DNA from: Chitinophagaceae bacterium | Lineage (GTDB): Bacteria; Bacteroidota; Bacteroidia; Chitinophagales; Chitinophagaceae | Assembly: GCA_023957755.1 (NCBI GenBank) | Contig: JAMLGT010000011.1 | Coordinates: 1 to 64,000 of the forward strand | Length of the DNA stretch: 64,000 nucleotides | Reading direction: 5' to 3' | In this document: in pieces, positions 26,178 to 34,793 of the stretch | Position numbering within the stretch: the first letter of the stretch is position 1 | Layout: the number at the start of each line of letters is the position of its first letter | Notes under the pieces: generated by a model | The model's database searches: none | What the model was told of the DNA's origin: nothing | The model's input: the letters and a program-made list of their open reading frames with translations, nothing else | Position numbers and translations under genes: made by a program

Positions 26178-26501
26178 ATGAAAAAACTATTGTTAGTACT
26201 TGCAATGACCTTTATGACAGGCTTTGTATTTGCTCAGAAATCACCCGCCAAACTTACCCCAATGTCGGGTATTACACTTACAAAAGATCAGCGGGCAAAA
26301 ATTAATGAGGTTAATAAGAATGTGGTTAAACAGATCGAAACCATCAAGGCAGATTCAAACTTGAGTAAGAGGGAAAAGTTTGAGAAGACCAGGGAGGCAA
26401 GAGAAGGTCAGGAGGAGTCAATCAAGAAATTGCTTACACCTGAACAGTATGCAAAGAGGCAGGAAAACATTGAGAAGATTAAGGCACAGAAAGAAAATTA
26501 G
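26178..26501 (+). CDS. Small periplasmic helical protein, Spy/LTxxQ-like
   Basis: 107 residues: signal peptide (MKKLLLVLAMTFMTGFVFAQ) and a highly charged helical body with LTKDQRAKINEVN near the start and LLTPEQYAKRQENIEKIK near the end, the twin LTxxQ-like motifs of Spy/CpxP-type periplasmic proteins. A chaperone or stress role is known for the family in general; here it is inference. It lies 33 bases after the second sulfatase, inside the glycan-use series. Confidence 0.65.
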   Translation: MKKLLLVLAMTFMTGFVFAQKSPAKLTPMSGITLTKDQRAKINEVNKNVVKQIETIKADSNLSKREKFEKTREAREGQEESIKKLLTPEQYAKRQENIEKIKAQKEN

Positions 26502-26624
26502 TGCTTTCCTGATATCAAAACATCAGGTATTAACCTGGCATTAATTTGAGATGTTCGGTGGCTGCTTTTTTTTGCCTGTGTAGTATTTGAAGCAGGTACT
26601 ATTATAATATTAAATCAAAACAAG

Positions 26625-28082
26625 ATGAAAAATAAAAGAAGAGACTTTTTGCGACTGAGCGGATTAATCGGGCTCAGTACGCTGTTAAAGCCAATAGAAG
26701 GCCTGTCAAAAGACTCAGAAATCAGGGATATGAGCTTTATGAGCTCAGGTACTGCCGGATTTAACATGTGTGGCTATAGTGCCCCTAAGATTGATAACGT
26801 GAGGGTGGGGGTTATAGGTGTAGGAAATAGAGGCCAGGCAGCAGTTTACAGGTTGAGCCAGATAGAGAATGTCACCATAAAAGTGTTGTGTGATGTACAG
26901 AGGGATAAGATAGACTTTGCATTGAAGCGTATTAAGAATTCGGGGCAGAAGCCAAAGATCCTTACAGGAAGCGAAGACTGGAAGCGCGTTTGTGAGATGA
27001 ATGACATCGACCTGATTTATATAGTTACACATTGGGCACTACACACACCTGTAGCAGAGTATGCTATGAAGAATGGTAAACATGTATGCGTGGAGGTTCC
27101 GGCTGCTACCACGGTAGATGAGGCGTGGCGATTAGTGGAAGCCTCAGAAGCTAATAAGCGTCATTGTATGATGCTTGAAAATTGTTGCTATGATTTTTTC
27201 GAGCTACTGACTTTAAACATGGCAAGACAGGGTTTCTTTGGTGAAATCTTCCATTGCGAAGGAGCATATATTCATGATTTGAAGGAAAATATTACCCGTA
27301 AGAATTTTAAGTGGCACATGTGGCGGCTCAAAGAGAATTATGAACGAAAGGGAAACCTGTATCCCACGCATGGGCTTGGGCCTGTATGTCAGGTAATGAA
27401 TATCAACAGAGGAGATAAATTTGATTATCTGGTGTCCATGTCCTCCGCCGACTTTATGCTGGGACAGTACGTGGAAGACCTTGCTAAAAAAGACGATTTT
27501 TATCAGCCTTACGTAGGAAAAGACTATAGGGGTAACATGAATACCTCAATAATTAAGACACAAAAGAAGAAAACTATCATGTTGCAACATGATGTGACTT
27601 CTTCCAGGCCCTATTCGCGCATTCATTTAATCAGCGGAACCAAGGGCACTGCGCAAAAATATCCTTTGCCTGATGGAAAAGAATCGGGCCGTATTGCCAT
27701 CGATCACACAGGATGGCTTCCTAAAGAGGAGGTTGAAAAGTTAAGAGAAAAATATAACCCGGCTATAATAAAAAGAATCGGAGAACTGGCTCGAAAGGTA
27801 GGAGGGCACGGAGGAATGGACTTTCTAATGGATTGGCGCACCATTGACTGTCTGAGGAATGGGCTGCCGCTTGATCAGGATGTGTATGATGCGGCGCTTT
27901 GGAGTTGTATCTTCCCTTTGAGTGAAGAATCAATTAAGAATCGTTCAAAGTCAATGGACATTCCGGACTTTACCAGAGGCAACTGGAAAACAAATACCCC
28001 TGTGGATGTGACACTCAGCAAAGGCGGAAATACGGGAATAAAGGACATTTCGAAGCCTCAAAAGGAAGATTTTGTTTTATAG
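26625..28082 (+). CDS. GH109-like Gfo/Idh/MocA family protein
   Basis: 485 residues. N-terminal Tat-type signal RRDFLRLSGLIGLSTL, then a Rossmann domain VRVGVIGVGNRGQAAVYRL and the segment THWALHTPVAEYAMKNGKHVCVEVPAATTVDEAW. The C-terminal signature GGHGGMDFLMDWRTIDCLRNGLPLDQDVYDAALWSC and PDFTRGNWK is that of GH109, the NAD-dependent alpha-N-acetylgalactosaminidase family. Within the locus it suggests that the glycan contains N-acetylgalactosamine, but related proteins act on other sugars. 123 bases separate it from the small helical protein. Confidence 0.85.
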   Translation: MKNKRRDFLRLSGLIGLSTLLKPIEGLSKDSEIRDMSFMSSGTAGFNMCGYSAPKIDNVRVGVIGVGNRGQAAVYRLSQIENVTIKVLCDVQRDKIDFALKRIKNSGQKPKILTGSEDWKRVCEMNDIDLIYIVTHWALHTPVAEYAMKNGKHVCVEVPAATTVDEAWRLVEASEANKRHCMMLENCCYDFFELLTLNMARQGFFGEIFHCEGAYIHDLKENITRKNFKWHMWRLKENYERKGNLYPTHGLGPVCQVMNINRGDKFDYLVSMSSADFMLGQYVEDLAKKDDFYQPYVGKDYRGNMNTSIIKTQKKKTIMLQHDVTSSRPYSRIHLISGTKGTAQKYPLPDGKESGRIAIDHTGWLPKEEVEKLREKYNPAIIKRIGELARKVGGHGGMDFLMDWRTIDCLRNGLPLDQDVYDAALWSCIFPLSEESIKNRSKSMDIPDFTRGNWKTNTPVDVTLSKGGNTGIKDISKPQKEDFVL

Positions 28083-28094
28083 CTGACAGGTGGG

Positions 28095-28180
28095 TATGAC
28101 CAACTGAATTATGAAAAGTCTCAAAGCCGGATGGCTGAAATAGTAAGGGCTTTGAAACTGCAAGCAGGCTTCCGGTCATA
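28095..28180. other. Nested inverted repeats between GH109-like and BspA-like genes
   Basis: An outer pair TATGACC (28095-28101) / GGTCATA (28174-28180) encloses an inner perfect pair TCAAAGCC (28121-28128) / GGCTTTGA (28148-28155). Together they would fold an 86-base element on either strand. There is no T run, so it is not a standard terminator; a structured leader of the BspA-like gene or a transcript-end stabiliser is possible. Confidence 0.35.
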
Positions 28181-28264
28181 GGCGGATGTATAATTATGAA
28201 ATCATTTTTAGATATTTTAAATCGTTACCCTAAATCATATTTTTTAATCTTAAAATGGCGTATT

Positions 28265-30544
28265 ATGAAAAAAAATTACCTATTACGGTTCTTGTTACTG
28301 GTGATTGCTACAATTGTATTTGGTACGGCATCGCTGGTGGCACAAACTCCTTTCATCACTGCATGGAAGACAAGTAATTCCGGTGTTACCGGAAATGACC
28401 AGATATCTATTCCGGCAACGGGCGATTACTCATACACATGGGAAGAGACCACTAATCCGGCAAATAATGGTAGTGGTACTGCCAGTGGCACGGTGACAAT
28501 TACCTTCCCGGGTAGTGGTACCTACCGGGTCAGTATTACACCTACAGGAGCTACCCCATTCAACAGAATAGAGTTTAATAATGGGGGAGATAAGCTCAAG
28601 ATACTCAGAGTGGAGCAATGGGGTAGTACTGCCTGGAGCTCAATGGGAAATGCGTTTTATGGTGCGGAGAATCTTACAGTAACCGCATCAGATATACCCA
28701 ACCTGAGTGGTGTTACAGACATGTCTCACATGTTTCATGGAGCTGTAAGTTTAAACAACGATAACTTATCCTCATGGGATGTAAGCAATGTAACTAACAT
28801 GTCCTACCTTTTTGCAGGAGCATCGTCATTTAGTAAGAATCTTGCTACATGGAACCTTAGCAATGTCACTGACGTATCGCACATGTTTCATGGCGCGTCC
28901 GCATTCAACAATAATCTTACAGGATGGGCTGCAAATCTCGGAAAGGTCACTGATATGTCGTACATGTTTGCAGATGCCACCAGTTTTAATTCTAATTTGA
29001 CGAATTGGGACTTGAAGACAGTGAAGAATATGTCGCACATGTTTGAGAATGCCACTAGTTTCAATGTAGCTATTGCCACATGGGTATTAAGGGATGTAAC
29101 CGACATGTCTTATATGTTTAGTGGAGCCACCGCCTTTAATAAACCACTTAATGCATGGGCAACAATGCTGGGGAATGTAACAGATCTGTCCTATATGTTT
29201 GCAGGTGCCACCAGTTTTAATGCATCTCTTGCGGGCTGGAATCCAGCCAGTGCCCTTAATATGGCACACATGTTTGAGAATACTACAAGTTTTAACCAGG
29301 CCTTGAATACAATGAAGGTGGGGAGTGTAAAGGATATGTCTTATATGTTTGCAGGGTCAGCTTATAATCTGATTCTGACCAACTGGGACGTGAGCAATGT
29401 GGAAGATATGTCGCACATGTTCGAAGGAGCTACGGCATTTAATAAGGGATTAAGCGGCTGGGGAACTAAGACTTCAAAGGTGAAGAACATGTCTTATATG
29501 TTTGCGGGAGCCACCTCAATGAATTCAAACCTGACAGGCTGGGATTTATCGAGTGTGACAGATATGTCGCACATGTTTGAGGGGGCTACAGCATTTAATA
29601 TTATTCTGGCATCATGGAATGTGAGCAATGTGAAGAACATGGCTTATATGTTTGCGGGTGCCACCAGCTTTAATGCTTCTTTCTTCAATGGTACTTCAGA
29701 CTGGGATGTGAGCAATGTAGTAAATATGGAGGGAATATTTGCCGGTGCTACAGCTTTTGACAAGTCTCTCGAACTGTGGAATCTTAAGAGCCTTTCAGGA
29801 TCTATCTCGATTGCAAATACCGGTATGAGCTGTGAAAATTATAGTATTACGCTTCATGCATGGGCAAATAATCCTGATCTTCCGTCGGATATTGTATTAA
29901 ATGCAAATGGATTGAGCTATAGCCCTCTTCAGACTATTGTGGATGATAGGGACAAACTTATCAATGATTTTGGTTGGACAGTTAATGGTGACGCATTGGG
30001 GGCCTGCTCAGTCGTACTTCCCGTTCGTCTTATTAGTTTTGATGTACAAACGGACAATGCAGGTGTAAAATTGATTTGGTCAAGTGCCAATGAAGAAAAT
30101 TTCAGAGGCTATGCGGTGGAAAGAAGTAAAGATGCTTCTGGCTGGAGTGAGATTAGTTTCATTAATGCAAAGAACGGAAACCAACAGAGGGCAGATTATG
30201 CTGTAGTGGACAATCAACCTTTTTCTGGAAATAATTACTATCGCCTGCGCCTGGTAGATAAGGATGGTACCTATTCTTATTCTGAGGTTAAGAAAGTTAC
30301 TTATACAGGAAGTGCTTCCATTAATCTTTATCCTAATCCGGCTAAGAGTCGTGTTTCCGTTTCCGGACTATCCGGTAAGTCGCTATTAAAATTAGTAGAT
30401 GGCAATGGCAAGGTTTTACAAACTATGAATGTGCAGGCTCCTGTGGTAAGTATCAATGTCAGCGGATTACAGAGAGGAGTTTATAGCCTGGTAATTGTAA
30501 GAGATAATGGGCAGGTGGTGACCAAGAGGATAATGAAAGAATAA
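28265..30544 (+). CDS. BspA-type repeat surface protein with T9SS tail
   Basis: 759 residues from the ATG at 28265, which starts a signal peptide (MKKNYLLRFLLLVIATIVFGTASLVAQ). After an N-terminal beta domain there are 14 repeats of about 24 residues built on V-T-D-M-S-H/Y-M-F-x-G-A-x-x-F-N (DUF285/BspA type). The His and Tyr forms alternate almost strictly. A fibronectin-like segment (LPVRLISFDVQTDNAGVKLIW) and a T9SS sorting domain (NLYPNPAKSRVSVSGL) end the protein. Such proteins mediate surface binding; a role in holding the glycan or neighbouring cells is inferred. Confidence 0.88.
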   Translation: MKKNYLLRFLLLVIATIVFGTASLVAQTPFITAWKTSNSGVTGNDQISIPATGDYSYTWEETTNPANNGSGTASGTVTITFPGSGTYRVSITPTGATPFNRIEFNNGGDKLKILRVEQWGSTAWSSMGNAFYGAENLTVTASDIPNLSGVTDMSHMFHGAVSLNNDNLSSWDVSNVTNMSYLFAGASSFSKNLATWNLSNVTDVSHMFHGASAFNNNLTGWAANLGKVTDMSYMFADATSFNSNLTNWDLKTVKNMSHMFENATSFNVAIATWVLRDVTDMSYMFSGATAFNKPLNAWATMLGNVTDLSYMFAGATSFNASLAGWNPASALNMAHMFENTTSFNQALNTMKVGSVKDMSYMFAGSAYNLILTNWDVSNVEDMSHMFEGATAFNKGLSGWGTKTSKVKNMSYMFAGATSMNSNLTGWDLSSVTDMSHMFEGATAFNIILASWNVSNVKNMAYMFAGATSFNASFFNGTSDWDVSNVVNMEGIFAGATAFDKSLELWNLKSLSGSISIANTGMSCENYSITLHAWANNPDLPSDIVLNANGLSYSPLQTIVDDRDKLINDFGWTVNGDALGACSVVLPVRLISFDVQTDNAGVKLIWSSANEENFRGYAVERSKDASGWSEISFINAKNGNQQRADYAVVDNQPFSGNNYYRLRLVDKDGTYSYSEVKKVTYTGSASINLYPNPAKSRVSVSGLSGKSLLKLVDGNGKVLQTMNVQAPVVSINVSGLQRGVYSLVIVRDNGQVVTKRIMKE

Positions 30545-30605
30545 TTTGCAGAAGGAATCTTTTTAGAATGGTGCAATTGTAGTTACTGTTCTTTCAGAAA
30601 CTTTA

Positions 30606-30640
30606 GGGGGCTGTGCCTGAAAATAAGGTACAGTCCCCTT
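30606..30640. terminator. Bidirectional terminator between convergent genes
   Basis: GGGGGCTGTGCCT and AGGTACAGTCCCC form a stem with one bulge and a short A-rich loop, followed by TT-ACTTTTAG on the plus strand. It lies between the 3' ends of the BspA-like gene and the DsbA-like gene and can serve both. Confidence 0.65.
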
Positions 30641-30668
30641 TACTTTTAGTGATTGGTTAATTATATCC

Positions 30669-31400
30669 CTACTCACAGTTCCCATCTGCATCGCACGATT
30701 CGCCCTGTGCTACGATTTTTAATCCCGGCTTTTTGCTTTTTACCCAGTCTTCATGTGCCGTCATCAGCGTATCGAGAAATACCTGTGTGGGTTGTGCACC
30801 GGATACCCCGTATTTATCATTCAGTACAAAGAAAGGAACACCGCTGATACCCAGATTTGATGCTTCCTGGATATCCTGTTTTACTTTATAAGCATACGAG
30901 TCGTCAGTGAGGGCTTTTTCAATTTCTTCTCTTGTCAATCCTGCGTCCATCGCCTCCCGGGTAAGTATATTTTTATCTCCAAGATTCTTACCTTCTGTGA
31001 AGTATCCTGCAAAGAATATTTCCACGAGTTTATTCCCTAATTCTTTTTCTTTAGCGATTTGAATAATTCTGTGTGCATCGAAGGTGTTAAATGTGATTGC
31101 TTTTTCAAAGTGAAAATCGAGTCCTGCAGCTTTTGCTGTCTGGGTAATCTGTTGTTGCATAGCCTCTATTTCAGCAACAGGCCTTCTGTACTTTTCAGAA
31201 AGACTTTTCGTAAGATCGTGCCTTTTGCTGTGGTCTTGTACGAAATGTGGGTCGAGTTGAAAACTTCTGAATTCAAGAACCACATCCTGTGCGTAGGTAA
31301 ATTGCGAAATCGCACTTTCGTAATTTCTTTTTCCAATATAGCAAAACGGGCATACAATGTCGCTCCATACCTCTACGAGTAATTTGTCTTCAGTATTCAT
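30669..31400 (-). CDS. DsbA-family oxidoreductase, FrnE-like
   Basis: 243-residue thioredoxin-fold protein with the active site C17-P-F-C20 in VWSDIVCPFCYIGKRNYE, the FrnE hallmark, plus the later GVPFFVLNDKYGVSGAQP cis-Pro segment. There is no signal peptide, so it is cytoplasmic, unlike true DsbA. FrnE-like proteins are thiol oxidoreductases or isomerases; the partner is unknown. A C-terminal CDADGNCE adds two more cysteines. On the minus strand TACCTTTG (31426-31433) is a likely -7 element. Confidence 0.88.
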   Translation of the reverse strand: MNTEDKLLVEVWSDIVCPFCYIGKRNYESAISQFTYAQDVVLEFRSFQLDPHFVQDHSKRHDLTKSLSEKYRRPVAEIEAMQQQITQTAKAAGLDFHFEKAITFNTFDAHRIIQIAKEKELGNKLVEIFFAGYFTEGKNLGDKNILTREAMDAGLTREEIEKALTDDSYAYKVKQDIQEASNLGISGVPFFVLNDKYGVSGAQPTQVFLDTLMTAHEDWVKSKKPGLKIVAQGESCDADGNCE

Positions 31401-31512
31401 GGTGTTTTATTTATGCAAAGGTAAGATGCCTTGAGGAAGCATGCAGGAAGGAGTAAGGTTAAGCGAAACCGGCTCTATAAAGAGTAGTGGCACCCTTTTG
31501 CTTTGAAAAATG

Positions 31513-31585
<73 letters not shown>

Positions 31586-31595
31586 ATTACAACCC

Positions 31596-31683
31596 GGGAA
31601 GCCATCGCTTCCCTCTACCTGAAGAGGATTGATATCGGGATATTGCTTTAATCGGGATAGAATCTTCAACGTCGGAGACGTTG
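31596..31683. other. Two perfect hairpins and a repeat in the gap before yceI
   Basis: The gene-free stretch 31586-31841 holds GGGAAGC-catc-GCTTCCC (31596-31613), a direct repeat ATCGGGATA at 31634-31642 and 31651-31659, and CAACGTC-gga-GACGTTG (31667-31683). These could belong to the tRNA-Lys leader (minus strand) or to the upstream region of the YceI gene. No gene is seen here. Confidence 0.4.
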
Positions 31684-31841
31684 TCAGGTGTTGTGCGCGC
31701 AAAATTAATATATTTTCAGACTACAAAAGCAAAGTTCCGGTTTGCGAAACTGCTATTGCCTTATCCATTCAGACTGGCTTGTTATTTGTGAATTGGAGTG
31801 TATTGTTTGAATATAAATACAAATTAAAAACAGGGAATGTT

Positions 31842-32372
31842 ATGGCAAGAGTAAAATGGCAATTTGATCCGGCACACTCCGAGATCCTTTTTAAAGTAAA
31901 GCACATGATGGTATCTAATGTGTCAGGGCAGTTCAAAAAATTTGATATCCAGCTAGATACGGAAGGGCATGATTTCACTACTGCAAAGGCGTCATTCACC
32001 GCGGATATTAATTCACTCACCACAAAAGTAGAGATGAGAGATAATCACCTTAAGAGTGATGATTTTTTTGACGCAACCAATCATCCCACTTTACAGTTTG
32101 ATAGCACACGAATTATTAAGAAGAATGATAATGAATATGATATGGAAGGAAATCTTACGATTCGGGGAATTACCAGGCCCATCACCTTTCATGTAGAGAA
32201 TATTGGTATGGTAGTAGATCCGTCAGGAAATCACAGGGCTGGTTTTGAAATAACCGGAAAAATTAATCGTTTCGATTATGGGTTGAAATATAATGCACTG
32301 ATTGAAACAGGTGGTGTAGTAGTGGGGGATGAGGTAAGGATTACTGCAAATGTGGAAGTGTATCATTCCTAA
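31842..32372 (+). CDS. YceI family lipocalin-fold protein
   Basis: 176 residues from the ATG at 31842; upstream in-frame sequence to 31629 has no family similarity. Typical YceI segments: WQFDPAHSEILFKVKHMMVSNVSGQFKKF, DNHLKSDDFFDATNHPTLQFDS, GNLTIRGITRPITFHV and INRFDYGLKYN. The family binds long isoprenoid-type lipids in a barrel; no signal peptide is seen here, so the protein is probably cytoplasmic. Stands alone between tRNA-Lys and a convergent permease. Confidence 0.92.
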   Translation: MARVKWQFDPAHSEILFKVKHMMVSNVSGQFKKFDIQLDTEGHDFTTAKASFTADINSLTTKVEMRDNHLKSDDFFDATNHPTLQFDSTRIIKKNDNEYDMEGNLTIRGITRPITFHVENIGMVVDPSGNHRAGFEITGKINRFDYGLKYNALIETGGVVVGDEVRITANVEVYHS

Positions 32373-32408
32373 ACAGTGACAGCAATTTGCAAGGAGCACT
32401 TTTACCTG

Positions 32409-33803
32409 TTATCCGTGAAAAATAATATTCCAGATAAATTTTATAAACAGGTACGTCAATACGATAGAGGTTATGTTCAAAAATAAACCTGCTCTGACCA
32501 TGTCACCTATTCGTACTTTTCCTGAACTAAAGACGATAGCGTTCGGGGGAGTGGCCACAGGTAGCATAAATGCGCAGGAACTGGATATTGCTGCACCTGC
32601 AAGCAGCGGTAGTACATCCAGATGAAGAGACGCACTCAGCGTGATCAACAAGGGTAGTATCAGGCTTGCGGTAGCCGTGTTTGAAGTGATTTCTGTCAGG
32701 AAGTTGATAGCTGCCAGAATCAGTAGTACAATAAGTGCTGTAGGCATAAAGCCTAATAAGCTGAATTGTGCGCCAAGCCATACTGTAAGATCCGTATTGG
32801 CAAATCCTTTTGCAATTGCGAGTCCTGCCCCGAATAGCACGAGTACGTCCCAGGGTAGTTTTTTGGCTTCTTTCCAGTTGATCAGATTTTCATTTTTTTC
32901 GCCTGCAGGAATAATGAACATCAGTAGTGCTCCTCCGATTGCTATTACAGTATCGTCCAGTCCGGGAATATACTTGTTCCATATAAATGATCTTGTGATC
33001 CAGAAGAATGCAGTTAGGGTAAACACAAGTGCAACTCTTTTTTCAGCCGGAGTCATTTTCCCAAGTGAAGACAACTCCAGAGCAGGAGAATGATCTGTTT
33101 TTTCTACACGGTAGCGTGTCAACCAAAGCCAGGTTAAAAATAAAAGGATTGCACTAAAGGGAAGGCCGAAGAGTAGCCAGTCCAGAAATGATATTTCGTA
33201 TCCCATAGATTCCCTGACGATGCCGGCGAGAATGATATTGGGAGGAGTGCCAATAAGCGTAGCGATACCACCAATGGAAGCGGCATACGCAATTCCAAGC
33301 ATCAGGTTCTTTGAGAACGGCTGACTGTTACCGAAGTGGTGCATTACTGAAACGCCAATGGGGAGCATCATAATAGCAGTAGCAGTATTGGATATCCACA
33401 TTGAAAGGAAAGCGGTAGCAACCATCATTCCCAAAAGCACTCTTTTCTCGCCGGTGCCTGCAACTCTGATGATGTTGTAAGCAATTCGCTTATGCAGGTT
33501 CCTGTTTTCAATAGCCAGCCCTATAATAAATCCACCGAGGAAAAGATAGATGAATGGATTGCCGTAAGCGCTCGTGGTTTGCTCGATTGTGAGCGCTCCT
33601 GAAAGTGGAAAAATCAAAATAGGGAGAATGGAAGTAACGGGTAATTCCACCGCTTCGGTGATCCACCATAATGCTACCCATGCCGTACAAGCCAGAACCG
33701 CCTTTCCTTCAGGAGAGAGCCCTTCAATGGGTATAAGCCTGATGATAATAAATAAAGCGGGGCCCGTAATTAATGCCACCCTGCGTGTTAGTTTCTGAAC
33801 CAT
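32409..33803 (-). CDS. SLC13 (DASS) family anion permease
   Basis: 464 residues with about eleven membrane helices. Family features: the paired SNT-type motifs MWISNTATAIMMLPIGVSVMH and FLTEITSNTATASLILPLLI, plus the helical hairpin regions around GGIATLIGTPPNIILAG and MLPVATPPNAIVFSSG. Members use a Na+ gradient to take up dicarboxylates, or sulfate in some branches. With sulfatases nearby sulfate handling is tempting, but sequence alone does not support that. Confidence 0.88.
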   Translation of the reverse strand: MVQKLTRRVALITGPALFIIIRLIPIEGLSPEGKAVLACTAWVALWWITEAVELPVTSILPILIFPLSGALTIEQTTSAYGNPFIYLFLGGFIIGLAIENRNLHKRIAYNIIRVAGTGEKRVLLGMMVATAFLSMWISNTATAIMMLPIGVSVMHHFGNSQPFSKNLMLGIAYAASIGGIATLIGTPPNIILAGIVRESMGYEISFLDWLLFGLPFSAILLFLTWLWLTRYRVEKTDHSPALELSSLGKMTPAEKRVALVFTLTAFFWITRSFIWNKYIPGLDDTVIAIGGALLMFIIPAGEKNENLINWKEAKKLPWDVLVLFGAGLAIAKGFANTDLTVWLGAQFSLLGFMPTALIVLLILAAINFLTEITSNTATASLILPLLITLSASLHLDVLPLLAGAAISSSCAFMLPVATPPNAIVFSSGKVRIGDMVRAGLFLNITSIVLTYLFIKFIWNIIFHG

Positions 33804-34002
33804 TTGGTAATGCTTGCACTATGGCGCATTGAAGATAATTTTTTTCTGAATTCGGATGGTGTATTTATTCCTGAAGAAGATAAATGTGTCCGGAGTTTTG
33901 TATCGCAAGAGAATATTGATACAATAGATTTGGATTCCACTTTTAGGGACACTGAATTGATCAGGAGGGCGAATTTGCTTATGTATGCTGTATAAAAAGG
34001 AG

Positions 34003-34010
34003 TATTTTTG
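34003..34010 (+). promoter_or_regulatory. Probable -7 element (TATTTTTG) of fabG
   Basis: TATTTTTG fits TAnnTTTG and lies 21 bases before the fabG ATG. No good TTG box at 19-21 bases upstream. The rest of 33804-34002 holds only short open frames without family similarity. Confidence 0.35.
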
Positions 34011-34031
34011 TGCTTTCACAAATTTCTGACT

Positions 34032-34781
34032 ATGGGTTTATTAAAATACAAAGTAGCCATTGTAACCGGTGGCAGCCGTGGAATCGGCGAAGCGATTGCG
34101 AAAAAGTTTGCAGCCAACGGAGCAGATATTGCATTCACTTATCTGAGCAGTGAGGAGAAGGCAAAAGCTGTGGAAGAAGAATTGGCAGCGATGGGTGTCA
34201 GGGCTAAAGCATATAAGAGTGATGCAGCTTCAATGGAAGACAGTGAGAAATTGATAAATGATGTGATGGCGGAGTTTGGCAGAATCGATATTTGTGTCAA
34301 TAATGCAGGAATCAGCAAGGATAATCTGCTTTTGAGGATGGGCGAAGATCAGTGGAGCCAGGTAATACAGACCAACCTTAACAGCGTGTATAATATGACC
34401 AAGCAGGTGATCAGGCCGATGATGAAAGCCAGGTCAGGCTCCATAATTAATATGAGTTCAATAATCGGGATCAGGGGGAATGCAGGGCAGAGCAGCTATG
34501 CAGCAAGTAAAGCAGGAATTATAGGATTCACAAAGTCTATAGCTGCTGAAGTGGGAAGCCGCAACATTCGTTGCAATGCAATTGCCCCGGGATTTATCGA
34601 GACAGATATGACGCAGTATCTGAAAGAAGGAGAAGGCGCACAGGGGTATTTATCAAGAATACCTTTAGGCAGATTCGGAAGCCCTGAAGAGGTAGCTAAT
34701 GTGGCTTTGTTTCTGGCATCAGAACTCAGTAGTTATATCACAGGGCAGGTGGTTTGTACCTGCGGTGGGTTAAATATGTAA
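34032..34781 (+). CDS. fabG: 3-oxoacyl-ACP reductase-type SDR
   Basis: 249 residues from the ATG at 34032. Short-chain dehydrogenase with the NADPH loop TGGSRGIGEAIA, NNAGISKDNLLLRM, the Ser of NMSSIIGIRG and Y-A-A-S-K, and the C-terminal ITGQVVCTCGGLNM. Length and sequence fit FabG of fatty acid synthesis, which reduces 3-oxoacyl-ACP, though this SDR lies outside a fab cluster. The carbonic anhydrase start follows 12 bases after its stop. Confidence 0.9.
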   Translation: MGLLKYKVAIVTGGSRGIGEAIAKKFAANGADIAFTYLSSEEKAKAVEEELAAMGVRAKAYKSDAASMEDSEKLINDVMAEFGRIDICVNNAGISKDNLLLRMGEDQWSQVIQTNLNSVYNMTKQVIRPMMKARSGSIINMSSIIGIRGNAGQSSYAASKAGIIGFTKSIAAEVGSRNIRCNAIAPGFIETDMTQYLKEGEGAQGYLSRIPLGRFGSPEEVANVALFLASELSSYITGQVVCTCGGLNM

Positions 34782-34793
34782 AAGTAAAATTAG

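Noticed and set aside
28680-29770. Regular repeats of about 70 bases as a CRISPR array
   Set aside because: The repeats are in frame within a long open reading frame and encode BspA-type units; there are no constant repeats with unique spacers and no cas genes.
31629-31841. Longer YceI protein with a 71-residue N-terminal extension
   Set aside because: The extension runs through hairpins and repeats and has no similarity; the family begins at MARVKW.
33804-33995. A 63-codon open frame between the SLC13 and fabG genes
   Set aside because: No family similarity, no ribosome site, and codon use that does not look coding; kept as non-coding.
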